From: Tateyamaria pelophila
GTDB taxonomy: Bacteria > Pseudomonadota > Alphaproteobacteria > Rhodobacterales > Rhodobacteraceae
Reading direction: 5' to 3'
Length of the DNA stretch: 64,000 bases
NCBI RefSeq assembly: GCF_019966495.1
Contig: NZ_JAIMIA010000018.1
Coordinates: 1-64,000, forward strand
Shown here piece by piece: positions 56,337 to 64,000 of the stretch. Below the pieces are notes generated by a model. That model did not search any database. It was not told the DNA's origin and worked only from the letters and a program-made list of their open reading frames with translations. Each line of letters starts with the position of its first letter. The first letter of the stretch is position 1. A program made the position numbers and the translations under genes.

Positions 56337-57374
56337 ATGGCTGGCGTCAGGATTCAGGACATCCGGAAATCTTATGGGGCGGTTGAGGTCATCCATGGCG
56401 TCAACGTTGATATAGAAGATGGGGAGTTCGTCGCTCTTGTGGGCCCCTCGGGCTGTGGCAAGTCCACATTGTTGCGGATGATTGCGGGGCTCGAGCCGAT
56501 CAACGCAGGGACTATCGCAATCGGCGACCGGGTGGTGAACAATCTGCCACCTGCGGAACGCGACATCGCGATGGTGTTCCAGACCTATGCGCTCTACCCG
56601 CATAAATCCGTGGCTGAGAACATGGGCTTTGCCCTGAAGGTGGCCAAGACCGACCGGGCCGAGATCGCGCGGCGTGTGAAGGAAGCCGCCGAGATTCTCA
56701 GCCTCACGGAATACCTTGATCGCAAGCCGCGGCATTTGTCGGGTGGCCAGCGCCAGCGCGTTGCCATGGGCCGGGCCATTGTGCGCGACCCGCAGGTTTT
56801 CCTGTTTGACGAACCACTGTCCAATCTGGATGCCAAGCTCCGCATTCAGATGCGGACGGAAATCAAAGAACTGCATCAACGCCTGAAAACGACGACCGTT
56901 TTCGTGACCCATGATCAGATCGAAGCGATGACGCTGGCGGACCGAATTGTCGTCATGCAAGGCGGGCGGATCGAACAGATCGGGACGCCGCTGGATCTTT
57001 ACGACAACCCGGTGAACGAGTTCGTTGCGACGTTCATAGGTGCGCCGTCGATGAACCTGTTGCCCGGGCAGTTGACCGCCGGGCGGGTGCGCGTGGGGGA
57101 TCAGGAATTCGATGGTCCGGCGGGTGAGGGACCGGTGAGTCTTGGCGTGCGTCCTGAACATTTGCTGCTGGCAGAACAGGGCCTCGCGATGGAAGTGAAA
57201 GTGGTCGAACCGACCGGGTCCGAAACGATGGTGTTCCTGCGTTTTGAAGGTCAGGATGTTACAGCCGTGTTTCGTGAGCGTCATGACTTTGCGCCAGGAC
57301 AGGTCATACATCTTGCGCCTGATCCGACCTATCTGCATTGCTTTGACGCAGCCACAAGCGAACGAATGGTGTGA
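56337..57374 (+). CDS. Sugar ABC transporter ATP-binding protein (UgpC/MsmK-like), second system
   Basis: 345 residues. Walker A GPSGCGKST at 36-44, LSGGQRQRVAMGRAIV, FLFDEPLSNLDAKLR, FVTHDQIEAMTLAD and a C-terminal TOBE region (LGVRPEHLLL). GGGGGAAGG seven bases before ATG. It presumably powers the divergent permease pair. Its stop overlaps the hydrolase start (GTGA). Confidence 0.93.
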   Translation: MAGVRIQDIRKSYGAVEVIHGVNVDIEDGEFVALVGPSGCGKSTLLRMIAGLEPINAGTIAIGDRVVNNLPPAERDIAMVFQTYALYPHKSVAENMGFALKVAKTDRAEIARRVKEAAEILSLTEYLDRKPRHLSGGQRQRVAMGRAIVRDPQVFLFDEPLSNLDAKLRIQMRTEIKELHQRLKTTTVFVTHDQIEAMTLADRIVVMQGGRIEQIGTPLDLYDNPVNEFVATFIGAPSMNLLPGQLTAGRVRVGDQEFDGPAGEGPVSLGVRPEHLLLAEQGLAMEVKVVEPTGSETMVFLRFEGQDVTAVFRERHDFAPGQVIHLAPDPTYLHCFDAATSERMV

Positions 57375-58027
57375 CCAGAATGCAAAACCGCACCGTACTT
57401 TGTTTCGGCGACAGCAACACCCATGGCACCATTGCGATGGAGACAACGACAGACCGACGCCGGCACGCGAAAGCAGATCGCTGGCCCTCGGTCATGGAGG
57501 CGCAGCTTGGCGCAGAATGGGACGTGGTTGCGGAAGGTCACCCAGGTCGGACATCGGTGTTTGATGATCCTATCGAGGGCGCTCACAAGAACGGGTTGCG
57601 GGCCTTGCTGACGGCACTTGAGTCACACCGGCCGATTGATCTTGTGATCCTCATGCTGGGTACAAACGATCTCAAGGCGCGCTTCAGCCTCTCTGCCAAC
57701 GACATTGCTCTGGGCATTCAGCGTCTGACAGTCGACATATTGCGCTCCGACACCGGGCCGGACGGACAGGCACCACGTGTTCTGTTAGCCGCGCCCGTCA
57801 TCGCGACAGAGACAGGGATATTCGTCGATATCTTTGCAGGGGCCGCAGAAAAATCCCGGGCGTTGCCTGACAAGTTGCACAACGTCGCCGCGCAACAGCA
57901 CGTTGGATTCATTGATCTGAATGCGGTCGCGGAAACCGATCCGGTTGATGGCATCCACCTCGACGCGGCCGCTCAATCCGCCATTGGCTTGGCCATGGCG
58001 CGCGCCGTTTCAGACCTTATGACCTGA
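57371..58027 (+). CDS. SGNH/GDSL hydrolase (arylesterase-like)
   Basis: 218 residues, cytoplasmic (no signal). All four SGNH blocks are present: CFGDSNTHG (Ser15), EGHPGRTS, MLGTNDLK and the C-terminal DGIHLD with catalytic Asp and His. GTG 57371 overlaps the ATPase stop; ATG 57380 is an alternative. Being co-transcribed with a sugar transporter ATPase suggests it deacylates an imported esterified sugar. Confidence 0.87.
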   Translation: MTRMQNRTVLCFGDSNTHGTIAMETTTDRRRHAKADRWPSVMEAQLGAEWDVVAEGHPGRTSVFDDPIEGAHKNGLRALLTALESHRPIDLVILMLGTNDLKARFSLSANDIALGIQRLTVDILRSDTGPDGQAPRVLLAAPVIATETGIFVDIFAGAAEKSRALPDKLHNVAAQQHVGFIDLNAVAETDPVDGIHLDAAAQSAIGLAMARAVSDLMT

Positions 58028-58049
58028 CGCAACAGAACGGAGACGACAT

Positions 58050-58496
58050 ATGCTCAAAGGAATAGACCCGCTGCTGAATGCCGATGTACTCTATGCGCTG
58101 CGCGCGATGGGTCACGGCGATGACCTGATCATTGCTGACACCAACTTCCCCTCGGATTCCGTAGCCCGCGAAACGGTGCTGGGAGAGGTGTTGCGCATTG
58201 ACCGCCCCGTGGCCGAAGTCATCAAGGCGGTGCTTTCTGTTTATCCGATCGACACGTTTGTGGAGGACGCAGCGGCGCGGATGGAGGTGGTAGGCGAGCC
58301 TGACACCCTTTTGCCGGTGATGGACGAGGTTCAAGCCGAAGTAAGCAAAGTGGACGGCCCGACACTGCTCGGGATCGAACGCTACGCATTCTATGATCGG
58401 GCCAAGCAGGCCTATGCTGTCATCCAGACAGGCGAACGCCGGTTTTATGGCTGCTTCGCATTGCGCAAGGGCGTCGTCCCGCCAGACGGTGAATGA
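58050..58496 (+). CDS. fucU: RbsD/FucU family sugar mutarotase (FucU-like)
   Basis: 148 residues. MGHGDDLIIADTNFP (His22 region) and the C-terminal ERYAFYDRAKQAYAVIQTGE are diagnostic of FucU rather than RbsD. FucU interconverts alpha and beta anomers of L-fucose and related sugars. CGGAG precedes the ATG. The stop overlaps the ribokinase start by four bases. The length fits FucU (about 140). Confidence 0.9.
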   Translation: MLKGIDPLLNADVLYALRAMGHGDDLIIADTNFPSDSVARETVLGEVLRIDRPVAEVIKAVLSVYPIDTFVEDAAARMEVVGEPDTLLPVMDEVQAEVSKVDGPTLLGIERYAFYDRAKQAYAVIQTGERRFYGCFALRKGVVPPDGE

Positions 58497-59401
58497 AGAT
58501 GGGCACTGTTGTCATTCTCGGAGTTTTTGTTGCCGACACGGCCTACCGGGCGGACCGAATGCCGGTCATGGGCGAGACGATCTTGGGCAATGCCTTCGCG
58601 CTTGGCCCCGGTGGCAAGGGGTCAAACCAAGCGGTGGCCTGTGCCCGGATCGGGGCCGAAACACACATGATCGCGATGCTGGGGCAGGACGATTTCGGCA
58701 AGCTTGCGCTTGATACATGGGCCGACGCTGGCGTCACCCCGCATGTGCGGCACCTCGCGGAAAGCTATACCGGGGCCGCCCACATCTTTATTGAGGAAAG
58801 CACGGGCAACAACGCCATCATCATCGCGCCCGGCGCTGCGGCCTTGATGCGGGTTGCGGATATTGACGCGCAGGCCGATCTGATTGCAGGTGCCGACGTG
58901 TTCGTCACCCAGTTGGAGCAACCGATGGAGGCTGCGATGCGGGGGCTGCAGATCGCCAAAGCCGCCGGTGTCACAACGATTCTGAACCCCGCACCGGCAG
59001 CAGAACTGCCTGAGGGCATGCTGGCCTTGTGCGACTACGTCACGCCAAATGAAACGGAATGCGAAGCGTTGACCGGCATTGCCGTACAGACAGATGCCGA
59101 TGCGGAAAAGGCATGCGGGATGTTGCGCAAGCTGGGTGTTGGAACCCCGATTGTGACCATGGGTGAACAGGGTGCCTATTTGTACGGCCACGGGGTGGTT
59201 CCATCGGTGAATGCGGGCGCCGTCGTCGAAACAACCGGGGCAGGCGATGCCTTCAACGGAGCCTTTGCCGCCGCCTTGTCCGAAGGAAAATCACCGTTGG
59301 AAGCTGTTCGGTATGGCTGCGCCACAGCGGGAATTTCGGTCACCCGGGCCGGGACTGCACCATCCATGCCAAGCCGAAGTGAGGTGGAGGCAATTCTGTA
59401 G
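58493..59401 (+). CDS. rbsK: Ribokinase (PfkB family)
   Basis: 302 residues. GPGGKGSNQAVACARIGA is the N-terminal PfkB signature and TTGAGDAFNGAF carries the catalytic base. The length and NPAPAAELPEG, TPNETECEALTG segments match true ribokinases better than the shorter kinase at 45 kb. ATGA overlap with the fucU gene. Last gene of ATPase-SGNH-fucU-rbsK. Confidence 0.9.
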   Translation: MKMGTVVILGVFVADTAYRADRMPVMGETILGNAFALGPGGKGSNQAVACARIGAETHMIAMLGQDDFGKLALDTWADAGVTPHVRHLAESYTGAAHIFIEESTGNNAIIIAPGAAALMRVADIDAQADLIAGADVFVTQLEQPMEAAMRGLQIAKAAGVTTILNPAPAAELPEGMLALCDYVTPNETECEALTGIAVQTDADAEKACGMLRKLGVGTPIVTMGEQGAYLYGHGVVPSVNAGAVVETTGAGDAFNGAFAAALSEGKSPLEAVRYGCATAGISVTRAGTAPSMPSRSEVEAIL

Positions 59402-59625
59402 TCTGCGGCTTCGGAATGGGGCGAGGCAACTGGCGCTGCTGTTTTGATCTTTGCTTCGGAAGTCGAAGATCTCCTTTGTGCCTTCAATCTTGCATTTGAA
59501 TAAGTACGCTACCGTATGGTGCTGAACGCATGTTGCGCGGCTTATCACACATGCCCATCAAAACAGTCGCGTCAGGCCTTCGGTTCTGCCACACTCTCGA
59601 AGGTTGCATAACGGGAGGTTGCAGA

Positions 59626-61428
59626 ATGCTAGACACAACTACAAATGATCAGGTTACGGAATTTCTTGACCGGTTCGGGGCCGCGCTCGAGGGCGGGGAT
59701 ATCGATTCTGCGGTTTCGATGTTTCAGGCCGACAGCTATTGGCGCGACCTGGTGAGTTTCACCTGGAACATCCGCACGATGGAAGGGCACGATCAGATCC
59801 GCGATATGCTAAGCGCGCAACTGGCAAGCACCAAGCCATCGGGCTGGAAAATCGCTGACGGAGAGGTCGCCACGGAAGAGGGTGGGATCAGCACCGCCTG
59901 GATCACCTTCGAGACGGACGTGTCGCGTGGTTATGGTTTGATCCGCCTCAAGGATGGCCTGATCTGGACGCTGCTGACATCCATGACAGAACTGAAAGGA
60001 CACGAAGAGCCTTTGGGCTATGAACGCCCTCTGGGGGCCAAACATGGCGCTGGCAAAGGCCGCCCGACTTGGGCGGAAGAGCGTGAGAAAGAGCAGACGG
60101 AACTGGGCTACGAGACGCAGCCCTACACCGTGATCATCGGCGGCGGGCAGGGCGGCATCGCCCTTGGCGCGCGTTTGCGGCAACTGGGTGTGCCGACCAT
60201 CATCGTCGAGAAAAACGACCGCCCCGGCGATAGCTGGCGCAACCGTTACAAATCGCTGTGCCTGCATGATCCCGTCTGGTACGATCATCTGCCCTATCTG
60301 CCCTTCCCGCCGAACTGGCCGGTCTTTGCGCCCAAGGACAAGCTGGGGGATTGGCTGGAGATGTATACCAAGATCATGGAGTTGAATTATTGGACCCGCT
60401 CCGCCGTCGAGAAGGCCAGCTATGACGAAGCGACCAAGGAATGGACGGTCACCGTGGACCGTGACGGCGAACAGGTTACCCTGCGACCCAAACAGTTGAT
60501 TTTTGCCACCGGCATGTCCGCCAAGGCCAATGTACCTGATTTCCCGGGGATGGCGACATTTGCAGGGGACCAGCACCATTCCAGCAAACACCCCGGCCCG
60601 GACGGGTTCAAGGGCAAGAAGGTCGTCGTCATCGGTTCGAACAACTCGGCCCATGATATCTGTGCTGCCCTTTGGGAGAACGACGTGGATGTGACCATGG
60701 TCCAGCGGTCTTCGACCCATATCGTGCGGTCCGATCCGCTGATGGAATACGGGTTGGGCGATCTGTATTCCGAACGCGCGGTCGAGGCTGGAGTGACGAC
60801 GCAAAAGGCCGATCTGATCTTTGCATCGCTGCCCTACCGGATTCTGCACGAATTCCAGATTCCGATCTATGACAAGATCAAGGAAGTGGACGCGGATTTT
60901 TATGCGGGCCTCGAAAAAGCAGGCTTCCTGCTGGACTGGGGCGCGGACAACTCCGGCCTGTTCATGAAATACCTGCGCCGAGGGTCGGGCTATTATATCG
61001 ATGTGGGTGCGAGCCAGTTGATCATTGATGGCAAGATCAAACTTAAAACAGGTCAGGTCAGCGAGATTGTTCCAGATGGTATCGTATTTGAGGACGGCTC
61101 CAAGCTGGAAGCGGATGTCATTGTCTATGCGACAGGCTATGGGTCGATGAATGGCTGGGTTGCCGATCTGATCGATCTGGAGACGGCGGACAAGGTTGGA
61201 AAAGTCTGGGGCCTGGGTTCAGACACGCCCAAGGACCCCGGCCCGTGGGAAGGGGAACAGCGCAATATGTGGAAGCCAACACAGCAAGACGCGCTGTGGT
61301 TCCATGGTGGCAATCTGCACCAGTCTCGGCACTATTCGCAGTTCCTTGCGTTGCAGATCAAGGCGCGGATGGAAGGCATCGACACCCCCGTCTATGGCCT
61401 GCAGGAAACGTATCATACAGGGCGATAA
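59626..61428 (+). CDS. NTF2-like/flavin monooxygenase fusion protein (FMO-type oxidoreductase)
   Basis: 600 residues from ATG 59626 (GGAGG eight bases upstream). Residues about 1-130 form a SnoaL/NTF2-like domain. The rest is an FAD/NAD(P)-binding monooxygenase: FAD motif VIIGGGQGGIALGARLRQLG (GGGQGG at 172-177), FATGMSAKANVPDFPG, the second dinucleotide motif VVVIGSNNSAHDICAAL and the late VIVYATGYGSM. It may N- or S-oxygenate a small molecule or act as a Baeyer-Villiger-type enzyme; the substrate is unknown. It is monocistronic, with a terminator downstream. Confidence 0.85.
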   Translation: MLDTTTNDQVTEFLDRFGAALEGGDIDSAVSMFQADSYWRDLVSFTWNIRTMEGHDQIRDMLSAQLASTKPSGWKIADGEVATEEGGISTAWITFETDVSRGYGLIRLKDGLIWTLLTSMTELKGHEEPLGYERPLGAKHGAGKGRPTWAEEREKEQTELGYETQPYTVIIGGGQGGIALGARLRQLGVPTIIVEKNDRPGDSWRNRYKSLCLHDPVWYDHLPYLPFPPNWPVFAPKDKLGDWLEMYTKIMELNYWTRSAVEKASYDEATKEWTVTVDRDGEQVTLRPKQLIFATGMSAKANVPDFPGMATFAGDQHHSSKHPGPDGFKGKKVVVIGSNNSAHDICAALWENDVDVTMVQRSSTHIVRSDPLMEYGLGDLYSERAVEAGVTTQKADLIFASLPYRILHEFQIPIYDKIKEVDADFYAGLEKAGFLLDWGADNSGLFMKYLRRGSGYYIDVGASQLIIDGKIKLKTGQVSEIVPDGIVFEDGSKLEADVIVYATGYGSMNGWVADLIDLETADKVGKVWGLGSDTPKDPGPWEGEQRNMWKPTQQDALWFHGGNLHQSRHYSQFLALQIKARMEGIDTPVYGLQETYHTGR

Positions 61429-61436
61429 TCTGGCCT

Positions 61437-61466
61437 GGTACGGCGTGGACACGCGCCGTGCCGTTT
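61437..61466 (+). terminator. Terminator of the monooxygenase gene
   Basis: GGTACGGCGTG (61437-61447) pairs with CGCGCCGTGCC (61452-61462) with two G-U pairs and a four-base loop, then GTTTTA. It starts eight bases after the stop. Confidence 0.7.
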
Positions 61467-61669
61467 TACAGCCTTTGGCGCTGCGGTGATGAAAAGATGC
61501 GGCGCCCTGTCGAAAATGCACAGCAAATGCGTGCTCCGGCGCTCAGGTTAAGGGCCGGGCGGCTGTCGTCAACGCTCCCGTCGCAAGGCATGGCTGATCT
61601 TGATCAAGGACCGAGCCTGCCCGATAGTGTATCCTGAAATTAGAACTCTGGCTTCTGGAAACGACGTTT

Positions 61670-62599
61670 ATGGATTTCAAAGATTATTACAAAGCCCTTG
61701 GCGTGGCGCCCGATGCAAGCGCCGATGAAATCAAGCGCGCCTTTCGCAAAGGCGCGCGTAAATATCACCCCGATATCAACACCGACGCCGGGGCCGAGGC
61801 CAGTTTCAAGGATGTGAACGAAGCTTACGAAGTTCTCAAAGACCCCGAAAAGCGTGCCGCCTATGATCAGTTGAGAAACGGACCACCGCCGAATGAAGGT
61901 CAGTATCAGCCCCCACCGGACTGGGACTCTGGGTACAGATTTTCAGAAGGCGGGCCGCAAAGCGACGAGGGCTTCAGCGACTTTTTCGAAAACCTGTTTC
62001 GGCGCGGACAAGGCCCGGGTCAGAAAAGATATGCGGAACGCGGGGCGGACAGCCATGCTCGTTTGCAAATCGATATCGAAGACGCCTATCAGGGGGCAAC
62101 CCGCACGCTGAGCATGCGCACGCCTGTGGTTGGCCCGGATGGTATGATCACCATGAAGGATCGCAACATTTCCGTACGCATTCCGGCGGGCGTGTCCGAA
62201 GGGCAGCATATCCGGTTGGCGGGGCAAGGCACGCCGTCACCCGGTGGCACGGCAGGCGATCTGTTTCTGGAAGTCAGTTTTGCGCCGCATCCGGTCTATC
62301 GTCCGGATGGCAAGGATCTCTATCTCGATTTGCCGATCACCCCGTGGGAGGCGGCCTTGGGCGGTCATGTCGTGATGCCGACGCCGGGGGGCAAGGTCGA
62401 CCTGCGTATCCCTGCAAATGCACGCAACGGCCAGAAAATGCGCCTCAAGGGCAAGGGTTTGCCCGGGACACCCCCTGGTGATATCTATGCCACCCTTGAA
62501 ATTGTGAACCCGAAAGTATCGACCGACAAAGCGCGCGCGCTTTTTGAACAAATGGCCAAGGAAATGCCTTTTGATCCGCGCGCCCATCTTGGAGGATAG
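61670..62599 (+). CDS. cbpA: DnaJ-class co-chaperone CbpA
   Basis: 309 residues. The J domain (1-70) carries the HPD motif at 33-35 needed to stimulate DnaK. A Gly/Pro-rich linker with SDFFENLFRRG follows, then two DnaJ C-terminal beta domains (RIPAGVSEGQHIRLAGQG, LPITPWEAALGG, KMRLKGKGLPG). There is no zinc-finger region, which places it with CbpA rather than DnaJ. The cbpM-like modulator gene follows at once. The 241-base gap upstream holds the monooxygenase terminator and presumably the promoter. Confidence 0.92.
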   Translation: MDFKDYYKALGVAPDASADEIKRAFRKGARKYHPDINTDAGAEASFKDVNEAYEVLKDPEKRAAYDQLRNGPPPNEGQYQPPPDWDSGYRFSEGGPQSDEGFSDFFENLFRRGQGPGQKRYAERGADSHARLQIDIEDAYQGATRTLSMRTPVVGPDGMITMKDRNISVRIPAGVSEGQHIRLAGQGTPSPGGTAGDLFLEVSFAPHPVYRPDGKDLYLDLPITPWEAALGGHVVMPTPGGKVDLRIPANARNGQKMRLKGKGLPGTPPGDIYATLEIVNPKVSTDKARALFEQMAKEMPFDPRAHLGG

Positions 62600-62603
62600 T
62601 GTT

Positions 62604-62924
62604 TTGAAAAAGACCACACAGCGCAATGAGATTGTTGATGCACTGACCTTGCAGGATCTGTGCCGATTTTGCCAGGCAGAGGAATCCTGGGTAATTGAAC
62701 TGGTCGGGCATGGTGTCCTTGAGCCTGTTGGATCCAGCGTTGAGCATTGGAGATTTCGCGGAATGAGCATCGTGCGGGCCAAAAAAGCGTGTCGCTTGAA
62801 CCGAGATTTGGGGATCAACACCGCCGGCGTCGCCATGGTGCTCGACCTGCTCGACGAACGCGATGCTGCGCTGCGTCGGTTGGCCCGCTACGAGATGCTG
62901 AGCAGCGGTGAGGTGGACCAATAA
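62604..62924 (+). CDS. cbpM: Chaperone modulator CbpM-like protein
   Basis: 106 residues, started at TTG 62604: GGAGG lies eight bases upstream, inside the end of cbpA, and homology begins just after. A MerR-like fold is expected (LTLQDLCRFCQAEESWVIEL, then RRAKKACRLNRDLGIN-type helices). In E. coli CbpM binds the J domain of CbpA and blocks its action. Four bases from cbpA, so the pair is expressed together. Confidence 0.82.
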   Translation: MKKTTQRNEIVDALTLQDLCRFCQAEESWVIELVGHGVLEPVGSSVEHWRFRGMSIVRAKKACRLNRDLGINTAGVAMVLDLLDERDAALRRLARYEMLSSGEVDQ

Positions 62925-63025
62925 CGCTGTTTCCAGCCCAGATTTGATGCTTTTGACTGCCTGACTTGGCGATCTTTGGCGCGAGTTGCATCGCCAGAGT
63001 TATATTTTGGCACGAACCACATTAT

Positions 63026-63745
63026 ATGAAACATATGACACACACGCAGATACGCATCGCGAGCTATAATATACACAAGGCGCGCGGCGTTGATCGTCGC
63101 CATGACCCGGAACGTATCTTGCAGGTGATCAACGGCTTGGATGCGGATATCATTGTTTTGCAAGAGGCAGACAAACGCCTCGGGCAGCGTCTGCCTGCGA
63201 TTCAGCCGGAACTGATTGACAGCGAAACGGACTTTCGTCTGGTCGACGTTTCTGCAAACGGGATCAGCCTTGGCTGGCACGGCAATGCTGTCCTGGTGCG
63301 TCCCGGTGTGAACGTGGCTGGGGTTACGCGCCTGGAATTGCCGGGTTTGGAGCCGCGTGGAGCGCTTCGTATTGATCTCGATATCGGGGCGGGTCTGAGT
63401 GTTGTCGGCACGCATCTGGGGCTTCGCCGTCGGAACCGTCTGGCGCAGCTTCAAACGTTATGCGACGCCACACAAGACAGCGCCCATACGGTGATCGCCG
63501 GGGACTTCAACGAATGGTCGGAACGCGCCGGGCTCGAGCCGTTGGCCGACCGATTTGAAACACATAGTCCGGGGCGCAGCTTTCACGCTCGCCGCCCCAT
63601 GGCGGCCTTGGATCGGTTTGCCCTCAGTGCTGGGGTCGAGATGCGTGACGCAGGGGTCGAACAAGGCCCCTTGGCCAAACGTGCATCGGATCACCTGCCG
63701 ATCTGGTCAGACATTTCGGTTCCGCACGTTAAGGCGACAGACTGA
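63026..63745 (+). CDS. Endonuclease/exonuclease/phosphatase (EEP) family protein
   Basis: 239 residues from ATG 63026; ATG 63035 is equally possible and neither has a good ribosome site. The EEP metal and catalytic blocks are intact: IRIASYNIHKARG (Asn15), IIVLQEADK (Glu), GTHLGL (His), AGDFNEW and ASDHLPI. It lacks a signal peptide. Members act as DNA repair nucleases or as phosphodiesterases on lipids and nucleotides; the specificity is not readable. Confidence 0.87.
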   Translation: MKHMTHTQIRIASYNIHKARGVDRRHDPERILQVINGLDADIIVLQEADKRLGQRLPAIQPELIDSETDFRLVDVSANGISLGWHGNAVLVRPGVNVAGVTRLELPGLEPRGALRIDLDIGAGLSVVGTHLGLRRRNRLAQLQTLCDATQDSAHTVIAGDFNEWSERAGLEPLADRFETHSPGRSFHARRPMAALDRFALSAGVEMRDAGVEQGPLAKRASDHLPIWSDISVPHVKATD

Positions 63746-63776
63746 AACTGAAGGTTGATAGACACGGAAGCGCGGT

Positions 63777-63965
63777 TTAGCGCGACAGTGCCGCCGCCGC
63801 TTTGGCCGCGGCCAAAATTTCCTCTGCGATTTCTTCAGCTTCTTCCGGCTCGAAATCCATCGGAATTTCGACACCTTTCGCTTCGACGAAAATGCGTACC
63901 ATACCCTTGTCTGTCGGTCCGATTTGAAGGTTGGCTTCGATATCGCGTTCGTTGTTGATGCCCAT
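63777..63965 (-). CDS. Small conserved acidic protein (DUF6324-like)
   Basis: 62 residues. GGAGG lies five bases before ATG 63965. The N-terminal half, NLQIGPTDKGMVRIFVEAKG, looks like beta strands; the C-terminal half (FEPEEAEEIAEEILAAAKAA) is an amphipathic acidic helix. I recall such proteins from Roseobacter genomes under DUF6324, with no known role. Convergent with the EEP gene. The last 35 bases of the window (63966-64000) show nothing else. Confidence 0.7.
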   Translation of the reverse strand: MGINNERDIEANLQIGPTDKGMVRIFVEAKGVEIPMDFEPEEAEEIAEEILAAAKAAAALSR

Positions 63966-64000
63966 AACGGCCTCCGGCGGGAATGAAGGCTGTTTGCTAG

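Overview
The window is chromosomal DNA of a marine-type alphaproteobacterium of the Roseobacter group (Rhodobacteraceae). This is inferred from gene content and order: an isolated atpHAGDC operon followed by an H-type lectin gene, HisC-TyrC-extensin and DUF2125 neighbours, a CbpA-CbpM pair, and many periplasmic-binding-protein ABC transporters. Base composition is moderately GC-rich. The genus cannot be told. No rRNA, tRNA, CRISPR array or prophage was seen.

Left part (1-21.5 kb), mostly housekeeping. The left edge cuts an IS630-like transposase. It is followed by a secreted RTX calcium-binding protein, an overlapping hisC-tyrC-extensin run, a DUF2125 protein and a ChaC-type cyclotransferase. 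Next come a MotA/TolQ/ExbB-like channel paired with a giant coiled-coil OmpA protein, clpA translationally coupled to an M23 peptidase, gloB, a methyltransferase, the F1 ATP synthase operon and a small lectin.

Middle part (21.5-32 kb), uptake of nitrogenous or organic compounds. There is a polar amino-acid-type ABC transporter. A polyamine-type ABC operon ends in an Asp/Glu/hydantoin-type racemase and faces a divergent GntR regulator; a perfect 14-bp palindrome lies between them. A GNAT protein and an orphan PhnM follow.

Right-middle part (32-59.4 kb), a sugar superlocus. A LacI regulator, with two palindromic sites flanking a promoter, faces an ABC sugar transporter operon that continues into two TIM-barrel isomerases and a Gfo/Idh/MocA dehydrogenase. 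After a scarred segment (tctA remnant and another broken frame) come an FAD oxidoreductase, a DUF2092 protein with a small Asn-rich partner, a third isomerase and a PfkB kinase. An aldose-dehydrogenase/lactonase operon lies opposite. It faces a BtpA/SgcQ-SgcX-like M42-FGGY kinase operon. A DUF1330 pseudogene precedes a second ABC sugar transporter, whose substrate-binding protein and permeases are transcribed away from its own ATPase. The ATPase operon also carries an SGNH hydrolase, a FucU/RbsD mutarotase and a ribokinase. Together these genes could import, epimerise, oxidise, hydrolyse and phosphorylate several uncommon sugars; the substrates are not readable from sequence.

Right end (59.6-64 kb): an NTF2-like/flavin monooxygenase fusion, CbpA with its modulator CbpM, an EEP-family phosphatase or nuclease, and a small conserved acidic protein. 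Recurring non-coding signals include strong stem-loops just downstream of three substrate-binding-protein genes, a 12-bp stem between atpD and atpC, and paired operator-like repeats in divergent promoters.
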